Shown here: in pieces, positions 34,932-42,696 of the stretch
How the letters are laid out: every line of letters starts with the position of its first letter
Position numbering within the stretch: the stretch's first letter is position 1
Source of the DNA: Sphaerisporangium sp. TRM90804
GTDB taxonomy: Bacteria; Actinomycetota; Actinomycetes; Streptosporangiales; Streptosporangiaceae
Direction of reading: 5' to 3'
DNA length: 64,000 nt
Assembly (NCBI RefSeq): GCF_029846175.1
Contig: NZ_JARWAC010000033.1
Location: forward strand, 1 to 64,000
Translations under genes and position numbers: made by a program
The notes under the pieces: model-generated
Database searches by the model: none
Told to the model about the DNA's origin: nothing
Seen by the model: only the letters and a program-made list of their open reading frames with translations

Positions 34932-36050
34932 TCAGCCGAGCCAGTCCGGCGCCGGTTCCAGCGCCGCGCCGTCGGGCCGGAGGGAGAAGTACTCGTGCCA
35001 CCGCGCGCACCGGCCGTCGGGCGCGAACCGCAGCACGAGGCTGCCCGCGGTCGTCCGGGGAGTGCCGGTGGCCGGGTCGCGCACCACGCACCAGAACTCG
35101 ACCGAGGCACGCTCCCCCTGGACCAGCGGCGCGCCGAGCCGGACCTCCGGGGCGGGCCACTTGGACACCACCTCGGTCCAGTGGTCGACGATCTCTCGCG
35201 TACCGCGACGGCGGGGTTCGAAGGGGCCCCGGTAGTAGGTGGCGTCGGGGGTGAACAGCGCCCCGATGGCCCGCGGGTCGCCGGCCCGCCAGCCGTCGAC
35301 GAACCGGGCGAGCCAGTCGCCGACGGCGGTGGTGCCCGGCCCGGGCGCGGCCGCGGGCGGGTGAGCTGACATGGTCGGCATCGCGGGATTCCTCTTCTCG
35401 GCGGGGGGCTTGTCGTGCCAGCCGTTCAGGTGCAGGACGGTGTCCAGTTCGTGCCGGGGGGCGGGGGCGAAGGTGTCGCCGAGGGTGTGGGCGGTGGGGA
35501 TGAGGGCGCCCTGGTGGACGGTGGCGGGCAGGCCGAGCAGCCGGGCCACGTCGGCTTCGGCGTCCAGGTGGACGGTCGTCCACACGGTGCCCAGCCCGCG
35601 CGCCCGCGCGGCGAGCATGTAGCTCCAGACGGCGGGCAGCAGGGAGCCCCACACCCCCGCCTGGTTGCCGTCCGGAAGCCGAGGGCCGCTGAGCTCCAGG
35701 CAGGGGATGACCAGGACCGGCACTCGGGCCAGGTTCTCGGCGAGATACCGGGCGCCGGCGAGCTGCCGGGCGGTGGCGCCGTTCGCCTGTACGGCCGGCG
35801 GGTAGCGGTTCTCGAACGCCCGCCGGTACACCTGGCCGATGTCCCGCCGCAGGCCGGGCTCGGTGACCACCAGCCATCTCCAGCGCTGGCCGTTGGCCCC
35901 GTTCGGCGCCTGGAGCGCCACCCGCAGGCACTCGCGCACCAGCTCGACGTCGACCGGGCGCGTCAGGTCGAGCCGGCGGCGGACGGCGCGCGTGGTGACG
36001 AGCAGCTCGTCGAGGCCGGTCACCTGGTCGGCGCCCGCGAGGCCGGTCAC
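34932..36050 (-). CDS. Nitroreductase fused to a SnoaL/NTF2-like domain
   Basis: 372 residues. Residues about 1-225 form an FMN-dependent nitroreductase: RRRLDLTRPV, then APNGANGQRWRWLVV for FMN contact and RGLGTVWTTVHLD near the end. Residues about 240-372 form a SnoaL-like NTF2 fold (VDGWRAGDPRAIGALFTPDATYY, shown as WRAGDPRAIGALF, and HWTEVVSKWPAPE). The two are joined by a Pro-rich linker without a stop. GTG 36050 overlaps the preceding methyltransferase stop (GTGA). Reduction of a ring or double bond plus an isomerase or cyclase-like step could thus be combined in one protein. An internal ATG near residue 232 could also give the SnoaL part alone. Confidence 0.8.
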   Translation of the reverse strand: MTGLAGADQVTGLDELLVTTRAVRRRLDLTRPVDVELVRECLRVALQAPNGANGQRWRWLVVTEPGLRRDIGQVYRRAFENRYPPAVQANGATARQLAGARYLAENLARVPVLVIPCLELSGPRLPDGNQAGVWGSLLPAVWSYMLAARARGLGTVWTTVHLDAEADVARLLGLPATVHQGALIPTAHTLGDTFAPAPRHELDTVLHLNGWHDKPPAEKRNPAMPTMSAHPPAAAPGPGTTAVGDWLARFVDGWRAGDPRAIGALFTPDATYYRGPFEPRRRGTREIVDHWTEVVSKWPAPEVRLGAPLVQGERASVEFWCVVRDPATGTPRTTAGSLVLRFAPDGRCARWHEYFSLRPDGAALEPAPDWLG

Positions 36051-36742
36051 CAGAGCCCCGTGCACAGCCGGGCCCTGCCTCGGGCGTAGTCGGCGTAGCC
36101 GGGCAGTCCGTACAGGACGCCCTCCTCGATCAGGATCCGCCGGACCACGGCCGCGACCAGGGCGATCAGGCAGATCGCGCTCAGCGGGCTCAGGAAGAAC
36201 GCGGTGAAGCCGATGTGAGCGGTGACCATGCCCGCGTACGCGGGGTGGCGGAGGAAGCGGTAGACGCCGTGGGAGACCACGGAGTGGTCCCGCTGCCTGA
36301 CCACGTGGTGGGAGTAGAACCGGCCCAGCGTCCAGATCGCCACCTGCCGCAGCGCGATGCCGCCGGCGAACACCGCCATCGGCAGCGCCAGCCAGGGTGA
36401 CCACTCCGTCCAGACGGGCGGCCACACGGCCGCCGTGGTGACCAGCGCCAGCCGGGCGATCGCGTACATCAGCAGGGTCGCGGACTCGGCGGGCGCGGCG
36501 CCGGTGCGGCGGAACGTGACGGGGACCTCCGCCAGCCCCCATGCCAGGTAGCCCCCGAACATGACCGTGGCGGCGAGGTCCAGCGGCCGTTGCAGGTGGG
36601 GGGCGTGCCGCCACAGCCCGACCGCCAGGACGACGAGCCAGAGCGCGAACAGCAGCCGGGGGGCCGCCAGGAGCAGCCCCGTGCGCCACGACGTGGTGCG
36701 CGGCACGGGAGGCGTGGACGACCGTTGCCGGGCGGACTGCAT
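36047..36742 (-). CDS. Membrane methyltransferase of the ICMT/PEMT type
   Basis: 231 residues with about five hydrophobic segments and the C-terminal signature YRFLRHPAYAGM, in which the His-Pro pair binds S-adenosylmethionine in isoprenylcysteine and phospholipid methyltransferases. ATG 36742 is chosen with GAGAGGG 7 bases upstream; a longer frame upstream is Arg/Pro-rich and unlikely. It overlaps the nitroreductase start. As second gene of the AfsA operon it may methylate a lipid-like intermediate or product at the membrane (inferred). Confidence 0.85.
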   Translation of the reverse strand: MQSARQRSSTPPVPRTTSWRTGLLLAAPRLLFALWLVVLAVGLWRHAPHLQRPLDLAATVMFGGYLAWGLAEVPVTFRRTGAAPAESATLLMYAIARLALVTTAAVWPPVWTEWSPWLALPMAVFAGGIALRQVAIWTLGRFYSHHVVRQRDHSVVSHGVYRFLRHPAYAGMVTAHIGFTAFFLSPLSAICLIALVAAVVRRILIEEGVLYGLPGYADYARGRARLCTGLW

Positions 36743-36947
36743 GTCGGGACCCTCTCTGGTCACGGCCCGAAGGCCACACTCGGCGCCCGGCGCGGACGGC
36801 CGTCCGGCCGGGGCCCGCGGGGCCCGCCGTCGCCGGCTGAGGCTCCGGTGGGCGGCGGCGTGCTCGGTCTCCGCGGACGGGCGCTTGGAGGCGGGACTTC
36901 CGGGCACCCGGTGTGGGGCGGCGCGCTTGGGACGGCCCGGGTGGGGG

Positions 36948-37799
36948 TCAGATGCGGCCGGAGTCGCGGAGCTGGGCGTACACCTTCTTCGGCAGGCCGT
37001 TGGCGGCCATGGTGACCACGCCGAGGGTCTCGGTGTCGGTGCGGATCTCGGCGGAGAACGAGTACTTGCGCCCGCCGCGCGGCCGGTACCCGCTCCACAG
37101 GTGGATCGGCCGCCCAGGCGGCACCGGGGCGCGCATGTCCACGTCGATCGTGGTGAGCAGCAGCAGCCCGTCGAAGGGGAGTCCTTCGAAGACGTGCATG
37201 GAGGAGGTGGCGAACTGCCGGCACATCTCCAGCAGGAGTGTGTCGGGGTGCACGGCCAGGTCGTCGTCGTTCGTCGGCGGCAGCACCTCGGCCCGGTAGC
37301 CGGGCGGGTCCACGTGGAAGGCGCCGATCAGCACGGCCTCCCGGTCGCGCTTGTGCACCAGGGCCGGGTCGATCGGACGGCCGCCGCCCGGCGGGGAGCA
37401 GCCGTGCTCGCCGTCGGTGGCGGGCGTGAGCGAGAGGGTGCCGGCGCAGGGGGTGGCGTCACCCTGCCGCACCACGACCTCGCAGTGCTGGACGCCGCCG
37501 TGGACGGGGGCGGGCGCGAGGATCTCCACGTCGACGGGCTGGTCCTTCTCGCACATCTTGGTCATGCGCAGGCGCGCCGAGGAGAGCCGGAAGCCCGGTG
37601 GCGACCCGTGACCGGCTACGGCCACGTGCTCGGCGGCCCGCAGGAGCCCTTCGAACAGGAGCATTCCCGGGATGTGGTCGAGGGTGTGGTCGAAGAAGAA
37701 CGTGTTGCGCTCGTCGACGCGCAGGCGGCCCGCCCAGGCGCCCGACGGCTGGGGGTCGAGCGTGGTCAGGACGTTCTCGCGCGTCAGTATCGGCGCCAT
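36948..37799 (-). CDS. AfsA-family gamma-butyrolactone synthase-like protein
   Basis: 283 residues made of two hotdog (AfsA) repeats, about 10-125 and 160-270. Family features include NTFFFDHTLDHIPGMLLFEG, seen as DHTLDHIPGML, and its counterpart DTLLLEMCRQFATSS in the second repeat. AfsA enzymes join a beta-ketoacyl chain to dihydroxyacetone phosphate, the first step to signalling butyrolactones and related furans. ATG 37799 follows a short leader ORF by 4 bases. It heads a five-gene minus-strand operon ending in a P450. No TetR-type receptor (ArpA-like) lies in the window. Confidence 0.88.
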   Translation of the reverse strand: MAPILTRENVLTTLDPQPSGAWAGRLRVDERNTFFFDHTLDHIPGMLLFEGLLRAAEHVAVAGHGSPPGFRLSSARLRMTKMCEKDQPVDVEILAPAPVHGGVQHCEVVVRQGDATPCAGTLSLTPATDGEHGCSPPGGGRPIDPALVHKRDREAVLIGAFHVDPPGYRAEVLPPTNDDDLAVHPDTLLLEMCRQFATSSMHVFEGLPFDGLLLLTTIDVDMRAPVPPGRPIHLWSGYRPRGGRKYSFSAEIRTDTETLGVVTMAANGLPKKVYAQLRDSGRI

Positions 37800-37803
37800 G
37801 GCC

Positions 37804-37881
37804 CTAACACTCCGCGCCGCGTGTCGCGCGACTCACCGTCTCGCCGGGTGAATCGGCGCCGTCGTACCGTCTCGTTGCCAT
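37804..37881 (-). CDS. Possible 25-residue leader peptide before the AfsA gene
   Basis: ATG 37881 has GAGGA 6 bases upstream and reads 25 codons to a TAG that lies 4 bases before the AfsA start, in a different frame. The peptide is polar and Arg-rich (opening MATRRYDGAD). Position and ribosome site suggest translational coupling to the downstream gene, but no homologue is known to me. Confidence 0.4.
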   Translation of the reverse strand: MATRRYDGADSPGETVSRATRGAEC

Positions 37882-37936
37882 GGGGGGTCCTCGCAAACCG
37901 TAGGAGTTACCTGTTTCCGTGGCAGAAGCCGTCGGA

Positions 37937-37952
37937 ATTGATATCCATCAAT
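37937..37952. promoter_or_regulatory. Palindrome upstream of the AfsA operon
   Basis: ATTGAT-ATCC-ATCAAT is a perfect 6-bp inverted repeat in an AT-rich patch about 140 bases before the AfsA start. It is a candidate operator, possibly for a butyrolactone receptor, though the sequence does not match the Streptomyces ARE consensus closely. The rest of the 37882-38145 interval shows no gene. Confidence 0.4.
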
Positions 37953-38145
37953 CGGTTTTACGGTGCTATTTCAGTATGGCAGCGGGTGATGACGGTTAAC
38001 TGACATGGATCTGACGGCCGCCGCGGCGGCCGTCGGCCCGGTGCCCGAGAAGGCCCGCTGGGTACAGCGGCGATCGGGCCGGACGGCTGGGTGCAGCGGT
38101 CGGCCGGCCCGGGCACCGGGCACGTTCTACGGGGGCTGTTCCCGG

Positions 38146-38706
38146 TCAGGCGGCGCGCAGGGTGGCGAGCGCGGTGCTCCAGGACAGGACCTGGTCGAGC
38201 ACGGTGCCGACGATCTCGGCCTGGTGCGGGCCCGGGGTGAACTCGCTGTAGTTCTTGAAGTCGGTGTGCAGCGACAGCGCGACCTGGGCGCGGACGTCGG
38301 CGACCTGCAGCTCGCCCATCACCAGGCGGAGGTGCTCGACGGCGCGGGTGCCGCCGGCGCTGCCGTAGCTGACGAAACCGGCCGCCTTGTTGTTCCACTC
38401 GGCGTAGAGGAAGTCGATGGCGTTCTTCAGTGCACCGGAGGTGGAGTGGTTGTACTCCGGAGTCACGAACACGAAGCCGTCGAACGAGCGGATCTTCTCG
38501 GCCCATGCCAGCGTGTGCGCGTGGGCGTACTGGCCCAGGCTCGGGGGGATCGCCTCGTCCAGGTGGGGCAGGTTGTAGTCGGCGATGTCGACCAGCTCGT
38601 ACTCGGCGTCGCCGCGCTGCTTGGCGATGTCGAGGACCCAGTTGGCGACGGCCTCGCCGTTACGGCCCGGGCGGGTGCTGCCGAGGATGATGGCGATCTT
38701 GGCCAT
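38146..38706 (-). CDS. NADPH-dependent FMN reductase
   Basis: 186 residues of flavodoxin-like fold. Motifs are ILGSTRPGRNGE near the N-terminus (FMN phosphate loop) and FVTPEYNHSTSGALKNAIDF, seen as TPEYNHSTSG (about 82-91), for the flavin ring. It reduces FMN or quinones with NADPH in the cytoplasm. ATG 38706 has AAGGAG 7 bases upstream. A promoter with an overlapping inverted repeat lies about 130-160 bases upstream, so expression is probably repressor-controlled, as is usual for quinone-responsive reductases. Confidence 0.92.
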   Translation of the reverse strand: MAKIAIILGSTRPGRNGEAVANWVLDIAKQRGDAEYELVDIADYNLPHLDEAIPPSLGQYAHAHTLAWAEKIRSFDGFVFVTPEYNHSTSGALKNAIDFLYAEWNNKAAGFVSYGSAGGTRAVEHLRLVMGELQVADVRAQVALSLHTDFKNYSEFTPGPHQAEIVGTVLDQVLSWSTALATLRAA

Positions 38707-38831
38707 GGGGTGACTCCTTGTCGTGCGGGGTTCGGCGCCGGCACACCGGCCGGCCTGGTCGGGCCACAGCCGGTGGGCATCCGTCCGCTCCGGCGCGGCT
38801 TCCGGCGCCGGGCGGCCAAATGGTTGGCGGT

Positions 38832-38860
38832 GCAACAACTTACGCGTGGAATGTTGTTGC
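38832..38860. promoter_or_regulatory. Inverted repeat overlapping the FMN reductase promoter
   Basis: GCAACAAC and GTTGTTGC form a perfect 8-bp inverted repeat with a 13-base spacer. It covers the spacer and -10 region of the promoter at 38837-38865, the position expected for a repressor such as a MarR- or HxlR-type protein. Confidence 0.6.
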
Positions 38861-38865
38861 GTCAA
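38837..38865 (-). promoter_or_regulatory. Promoter of the FMN reductase gene
   Basis: On the minus strand TTGACG (38865-38860) is followed after 17 bases by TAAGTT (38842-38837), a good sigma70-type pair. The rest of the interval 38707-39031 carries no gene. Confidence 0.6.
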
Positions 38866-39031
38866 ATATTCTGCCACCGAGAACCCCACGGACGTGGTGA
38901 CTATTCCCGCCCCGCCCACCTGCCCCCACCTGGGCCGTTGCCGCTCGGTGCCCCATGCGCCCCCGCTCGGCCGCGAGAGCGCGCAGCGGGGCGAGCTCCC
39001 CGCGCCCTCCGGGCGGCGGCGCCGCGCGGCG

Positions 39032-39514
39032 TCAGGCGAGGCCCTGGCCGTACAGGACGAGGGACCAGGTGACGCAGGCGCTGGCGGCGATCACCACGAG
39101 GGAGCGGACGTCGTTCCAGCGGACCCACTTCCGCTCGAAGTCGCGGCGGGTGGCGGCGTCGTCTCCGGGCTGGGCGGCGTCCAGGCGGTTGTTCAGGGGG
39201 ACGTTCACCGCGAAGGTGATGATCAACACGGCCACGTACAGGACGAGGGCGGCGCCCGCCCACAGCAGGACGCCGGGGGCTCCCAGGTGGAGCAGCACGG
39301 CGAGGGCCGTCCACACCAGGGCTCCGGCGAAGACGGCGGCGAAGCGGCCGTTGAGCATCGCCCTGTTGATGTTGCTCATCGCGGCGACGAAGGCGCGGTC
39401 GTCGGTGCGGCGCAGGCCCGGCATGACGGCGTAGGAGAAGGTGGTGAACAACCCGGCCGACAGGCCCATGGTGATCACGGCCAGGACGAGGGAGACGCCT
39501 CTCAGCAGGTCCAT
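39032..39514 (-). CDS. DUF1772 (anthrone oxygenase family) membrane protein
   Basis: 160 residues with four hydrophobic segments (about 5-27, 55-78, 82-104 and 138-158). Features of DUF1772 include the first helix with GLFTTFSYAVMPGL and the conserved RKWVRWNDVRS near the end. ATG 39514 has GGAAAGG about 8 bases upstream. It is divergent from the AraC-type regulator gene, 158 bases apart, which may control it. Function in the membrane is unknown; some relatives act as anthrone oxygenases. Confidence 0.85.
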   Translation of the reverse strand: MDLLRGVSLVLAVITMGLSAGLFTTFSYAVMPGLRRTDDRAFVAAMSNINRAMLNGRFAAVFAGALVWTALAVLLHLGAPGVLLWAGAALVLYVAVLIITFAVNVPLNNRLDAAQPGDDAATRRDFERKWVRWNDVRSLVVIAASACVTWSLVLYGQGLA

Positions 39515-39672
39515 CAGGGTCGCCTTTCCGGTGGCGGGGGTGGTCGGGTCGTCGCTTCCGTCCAGTGAACCGCCGCGGGCCGGCACCCGCCATGGCCGAG
39601 AAGCGCGCGGGCATGCGCCGGCGTCCACCAGAGGCCCCACGGGCGCGGGGGGCGGGGCTTAGGGTGTTGGGC

Positions 39673-40617
39673 GTGGACGCATTGGCGGGCCTGCTCGACG
39701 GTCCGAGGGCTCGGGGCGCGTTCCTGATGCGCTCGATTCTCACCCCGCCGTGGTCGCTGCGCATTCAGGACGAGGCGCCGCTCACCGTGGTCGCCATGCT
39801 GCGCGGGGACGCCTGGGTGATACCCGACGGCCGCGAGCCGGCGCGGCTGCGCGTGGGGGACGTCGCGGTGGTCACCGACCCCAACCCGTACACCGTCGCC
39901 GACGATCCGGGCACGCCGCCGCAGGTGATCATCCACCCCGGGGGGCGGTGCGCGTCCCCGGAGGGGGAGTCGCTGAAGCAGTCGATGAGCCTGGGAGTGC
40001 GCACCTGGGGTGACAGCCTCGACGGGCCGGTGATCGTGCTCACCGGCACCTACCAGATGCGCGGCGAGGTGAGCAGGCGGTTGCTCGCGGCGCTGCCGCC
40101 GCTGCTGACGCTCCCGGACGGCGCCCTGGACTCCCCGCTCGTCACGCTGCTCGCGCAGGAGATCGTCAAGGACGACCCCGGCCAGGAGGCCGTGCTCGAC
40201 CGGCTGCTCGACCTGCTGCTCATCGCCGTGCTGCGCGTCTGGTTCTCCCGGCCCGAGGCCCGGGCGCCCACCTGGTACCGCGCCTACGGCGACCCGGTGG
40301 TGGGCAAGGCCCTGCGGTTGATCCACAACAACCCGGCCCACCCCTGGACGGTGGCCGAGCTGGCCGCCGGCACCGGCGTCTCCCGCGCCGCCCTGGCGCG
40401 CCGCTTCACCGAGCTGGTCGGCGAGCCGCCCATGGCGTACCTCACCGGCTGGCGGCTGGCCCTGGCCGCCGACCTGCTCCGCGAGACCGACGCCACCGTC
40501 GGCGCCGTGGCGCACCAGGCCGGTTACGGCAGCTCGTTCGCCCTCAGCACCGCCTTCAAGCGGGTCTACGGCGTCAGCCCCCAGGAACACCGGACCGGCC
40601 GCGCCCCGGCCCGCTGA
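39673..40617 (+). CDS. AraC-family regulator with cupin-like sensor
   Basis: About 314 residues. The N-terminal half is the AraC_binding_2-type cupin (opening DALAGLLDGPRARGAF, with RLRVGDVAVV). The C-terminal DNA-binding domain (about 205-305) has two helix-turn-helices: WTVAELAAGTGVSRAALARRF and VGAVAHQAGYGSSFALSTAF, each quoted in shortened form as ELAAGTGVSRAALARRF and HQAGYGSSFALSTAF. GTG 39673 is preferred because family members begin at this residue and AGGG lies 8 bases upstream; the frame is open to 39565. It probably regulates the divergent DUF1772 gene. Confidence 0.88.
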   Translation: MDALAGLLDGPRARGAFLMRSILTPPWSLRIQDEAPLTVVAMLRGDAWVIPDGREPARLRVGDVAVVTDPNPYTVADDPGTPPQVIIHPGGRCASPEGESLKQSMSLGVRTWGDSLDGPVIVLTGTYQMRGEVSRRLLAALPPLLTLPDGALDSPLVTLLAQEIVKDDPGQEAVLDRLLDLLLIAVLRVWFSRPEARAPTWYRAYGDPVVGKALRLIHNNPAHPWTVAELAAGTGVSRAALARRFTELVGEPPMAYLTGWRLALAADLLRETDATVGAVAHQAGYGSSFALSTAFKRVYGVSPQEHRTGRAPAR

Positions 40618-40672
40618 CACCGACCGGCGCGGACGCGGTCTCGGCGGCGTCTGGCGTTCGAGGGCGGCCGGT

Positions 40673-41266
40673 TCAGGAAGGCGAGTCACCCCGGGCTTCG
40701 CCGATGGGGCCGTACCTCATCAGGACGACTCCCGACGCGAACGGCTCGGCCGAGAGCAGGCCCAGCCGGACGGGCCGGCGGTCCCCGGTGAACAGGGCCT
40801 TGCCCTGGCGGAGGAACACCGGATGCACCAGGAGGTGGAGCTCGTCGACGAGGTCGAGGTCGACCAGGGACCGGACCACTCCGAGGCTGCCGTAGACCAG
40901 GACGTCCCCGCCGGGCCCCTGCTTCAGGTCGTTGATCTCGTCCCGGTCGACGCGTGCCAGACGCCGCGTGTTCGGCCATGGCGCGGTGTCCCCGGAGGCG
41001 GAGACGACGATCTTCTCCATGACGTCGACCCGGTGAGCGTAACCGCGTACCACCTCTGGTTCGTCCGGGTTCCGGGCGGTCTTCGGCCAGTAGCCGGCGA
41101 AGTCGGCGTGGGTGATGCGACCCAGCAGCAGGCTGCCGGCGCTTTCCACCAGTTCCCGTTCGTAGCGCTGCAGCCGGTCGTCGGCCAGCAGCCAGTCCAT
41201 CTCGTCCCCCGGGCCGGCGACGAACCCGTCGAGGGTGATCCACATCGAGACGACGATCTTCCGCAT
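40673..41266 (-). CDS. Dihydrofolate reductase family protein (RibD C-terminal type)
   Basis: 197 residues opening with MRKIVVSMWITLDGFVAGPG and containing LLLGRITHADF and GGDVLVYGSLGVVRSL, the usual landmarks of RibD-C/DHFR-like proteins that bind NADPH. ATG 41266 has AAGGAG 7 bases upstream. Natural substrate is unknown; true folate reductase activity is unlikely for this subfamily. It lies 38 bases behind the PPOX gene on the same strand and may be cotranscribed. Confidence 0.9.
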   Translation of the reverse strand: MRKIVVSMWITLDGFVAGPGDEMDWLLADDRLQRYERELVESAGSLLLGRITHADFAGYWPKTARNPDEPEVVRGYAHRVDVMEKIVVSASGDTAPWPNTRRLARVDRDEINDLKQGPGGDVLVYGSLGVVRSLVDLDLVDELHLLVHPVFLRQGKALFTGDRRPVRLGLLSAEPFASGVVLMRYGPIGEARGDSPS

Positions 41267-41303
41267 GGCAGGCTCCTTCGGTCCAGTGGCTCTACAGGTG
41301 GTG

Positions 41304-41825
41304 CTACCGGCCGCCGCCGAGGGCCGCCAGGACCGGTTGGGGGGTCCGGCTCGGGAAACGCCGCTGGAAGTCCAGCACGCCGACCCAGGCGGGGCGCAGG
41401 CCGATGCGGACCATTCGCAGGCCGGGGCGGTCGATGGCCTCCAGGTAGGCGGTCGCGGCCCGCTCGCCCATGCCCCGGCGCTGCATGGCCGCGTATTCGG
41501 GCAGGACGCCGTCCGCCTCGGCGAGCGTGACCCTGCCGCGCAGCATGAGCACCTGGGGCGGCCCGTCGGCGGTGTCGATGGTGACCGCGACGTCGGGGCG
41601 GGCGCGCAGGTCGCGGATCTTGTACGTGCCGGCGAACGCGCCGACGACCAGTTCGTCGCCGGTCCACAGGAAGTCGACCGGGATCAGCCGCGGCGTGCCG
41701 TCCTTGCCGGTGTAGGCCAGCCGCGCCACCAGCGGCGCGGCGAGCAGGCGCCGGGCCACGGGGGTGTCCAGCAGTCTCACGTCGCCCTGCGGCGGGCTCT
41801 CCGGTTCACCGTTCGAGAGGCTCAT
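41304..41825 (-). CDS. Pyridoxamine 5'-phosphate oxidase family (PPOX class) protein
   Basis: 173 residues with a split-barrel flavin or F420-binding fold: LVARLAYTGKDGTPRLIPVDFLW near the N-terminus (shown in part: ARLAYTGKDG, PRLIPVDF) and PDVAVTIDT in the middle. Typical of actinobacterial PPOX proteins that use F420 or FMN. It is divergent from the HxlR regulator gene with 78 bases between starts that contain a palindrome, so it is a likely regulator target. Confidence 0.85.
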   Translation of the reverse strand: MSLSNGEPESPPQGDVRLLDTPVARRLLAAPLVARLAYTGKDGTPRLIPVDFLWTGDELVVGAFAGTYKIRDLRARPDVAVTIDTADGPPQVLMLRGRVTLAEADGVLPEYAAMQRRGMGERAATAYLEAIDRPGLRMVRIGLRPAWVGVLDFQRRFPSRTPQPVLAALGGGR

Positions 41826-41835
41826 GGCCCAGAAC

Positions 41836-41855
41836 CTAGAGGATCAAACTCCTAG
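41836..41855. promoter_or_regulatory. Imperfect palindrome between the PPOX and HxlR genes
   Basis: The 20 bases begin CTAGAGG and end ACTCCTAG, an almost symmetrical element in the AT-rich intergenic region, and the half-site ACTCCTA recurs at 41868-41874. Candidate operator for the HxlR protein encoded next to it. Confidence 0.45.
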
Positions 41856-41903
41856 AAAACAAGTGGCACTCCTAAACAAGGATCGAATTGGTAACCTGAG
41901 TCC

Positions 41904-42578
41904 ATGAGCGACAGGCGAAGCTATGGGGACGCGTGCGGCGTGGCCCGTGGGCTGGACATCGTCGGCGAGCGGTGGGCGTTGCTGGTGGTGCGCGACCTGC
42001 TGCTCGGCCCCAAGCGTTTCAACGACCTGCTGGGCGGCCTGCGCGGCGTGAGCCCGAACGTGCTGAGCCAGCGGTTGCGCGACCTGGTCGAGCACGGCGT
42101 CGTCCGCCGCCGCGACCTGGGCGCCCCGGCGCGGGTCCACCTCTACGAGCTGACCGAATGGGGCCGCGAGCTGGAGCCGTTGCTGCTCCGGTTCGGGCGC
42201 TGGGGAAGCCGGGCCCCGATGCCGCCCGACGCCGAGATCGGCATCGACTCGCTGCTCCTGAGCGTCAAGACGGCATTCGACCCCGCGCGGTCCGGCGAGC
42301 CGCCCGCCGCGTACGAGCTCCGCGTCGACGCCGACACCTACCTCGTGGAGGTCACCGGCGGCTCGGTCCAGATCAGCCGCGGGACGGCCGCGGCGCGCCC
42401 CTGCGCCACGCTCACCACCGACCTGGGCACCCTGCGCGCCGTGTGCGGCAACCTGGTCAGCGTGGCGGACGCCACCCGGGACGGCCTTCTGCGCCTCGAC
42501 GGCGGCGAAGAAGCGACACGCCGCCTCACCGAGCTTCTCCTGGCCCCGTTCTCGCCTCCGCCGCGAGAAGGGCCCTGA
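41904..42578 (+). CDS. HxlR-family regulator with C-terminal SCP2-like domain
   Basis: 224 residues. The N-terminal winged helix (about 10-100) is of the HxlR type: a Cys near the start (YGDACGVARGLDIVGERWALL, shown as DACGVARGLDIVG) and LGPKRFNDLLGGLRGVSPNVLSQRL, shown as FNDLLGGLRGVSPNVLS. The C-terminal part (about 125-220) resembles a sterol-carrier-like ligand domain, a common fusion in actinomycetes. Cys11 could sense thiol-reactive compounds, as in other HxlR proteins. Divergent from the PPOX gene. Confidence 0.88.
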   Translation: MSDRRSYGDACGVARGLDIVGERWALLVVRDLLLGPKRFNDLLGGLRGVSPNVLSQRLRDLVEHGVVRRRDLGAPARVHLYELTEWGRELEPLLLRFGRWGSRAPMPPDAEIGIDSLLLSVKTAFDPARSGEPPAAYELRVDADTYLVEVTGGSVQISRGTAAARPCATLTTDLGTLRAVCGNLVSVADATRDGLLRLDGGEEATRRLTELLLAPFSPPPREGP

Positions 42579-42587
42579 GCCCCGTTC

Positions 42588-42612
42588 GAGCACGTTGGAG
42601 GATCCCGGGGCG
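42588..42612 (+). repeat. 25-bp direct repeat, left copy
   Basis: GAGCACGTTGGAGGAT followed by CCCGGGGCG. The right copy at 43536-43560 differs at 2 of 25 positions. The pair brackets the methyltransferase gene. Confidence 0.7.
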
Positions 42613-42696
42613 TGGGTCCGCCCGCCGGCACCGGCGTCTGCCGCGCCGCCTTGGCGCGCCCGCCGTCCGCGCCCCCGCCCGCTGACCGTTGTGCGG

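Noticed and set aside
34912-35931. N-terminal extension of the PEP-synthase-like frame
   Set aside because: The extra 340 codons overlap the nitroreductase-SnoaL gene in another frame and are Arg/Pro/Gly-rich; homology starts at 34911.
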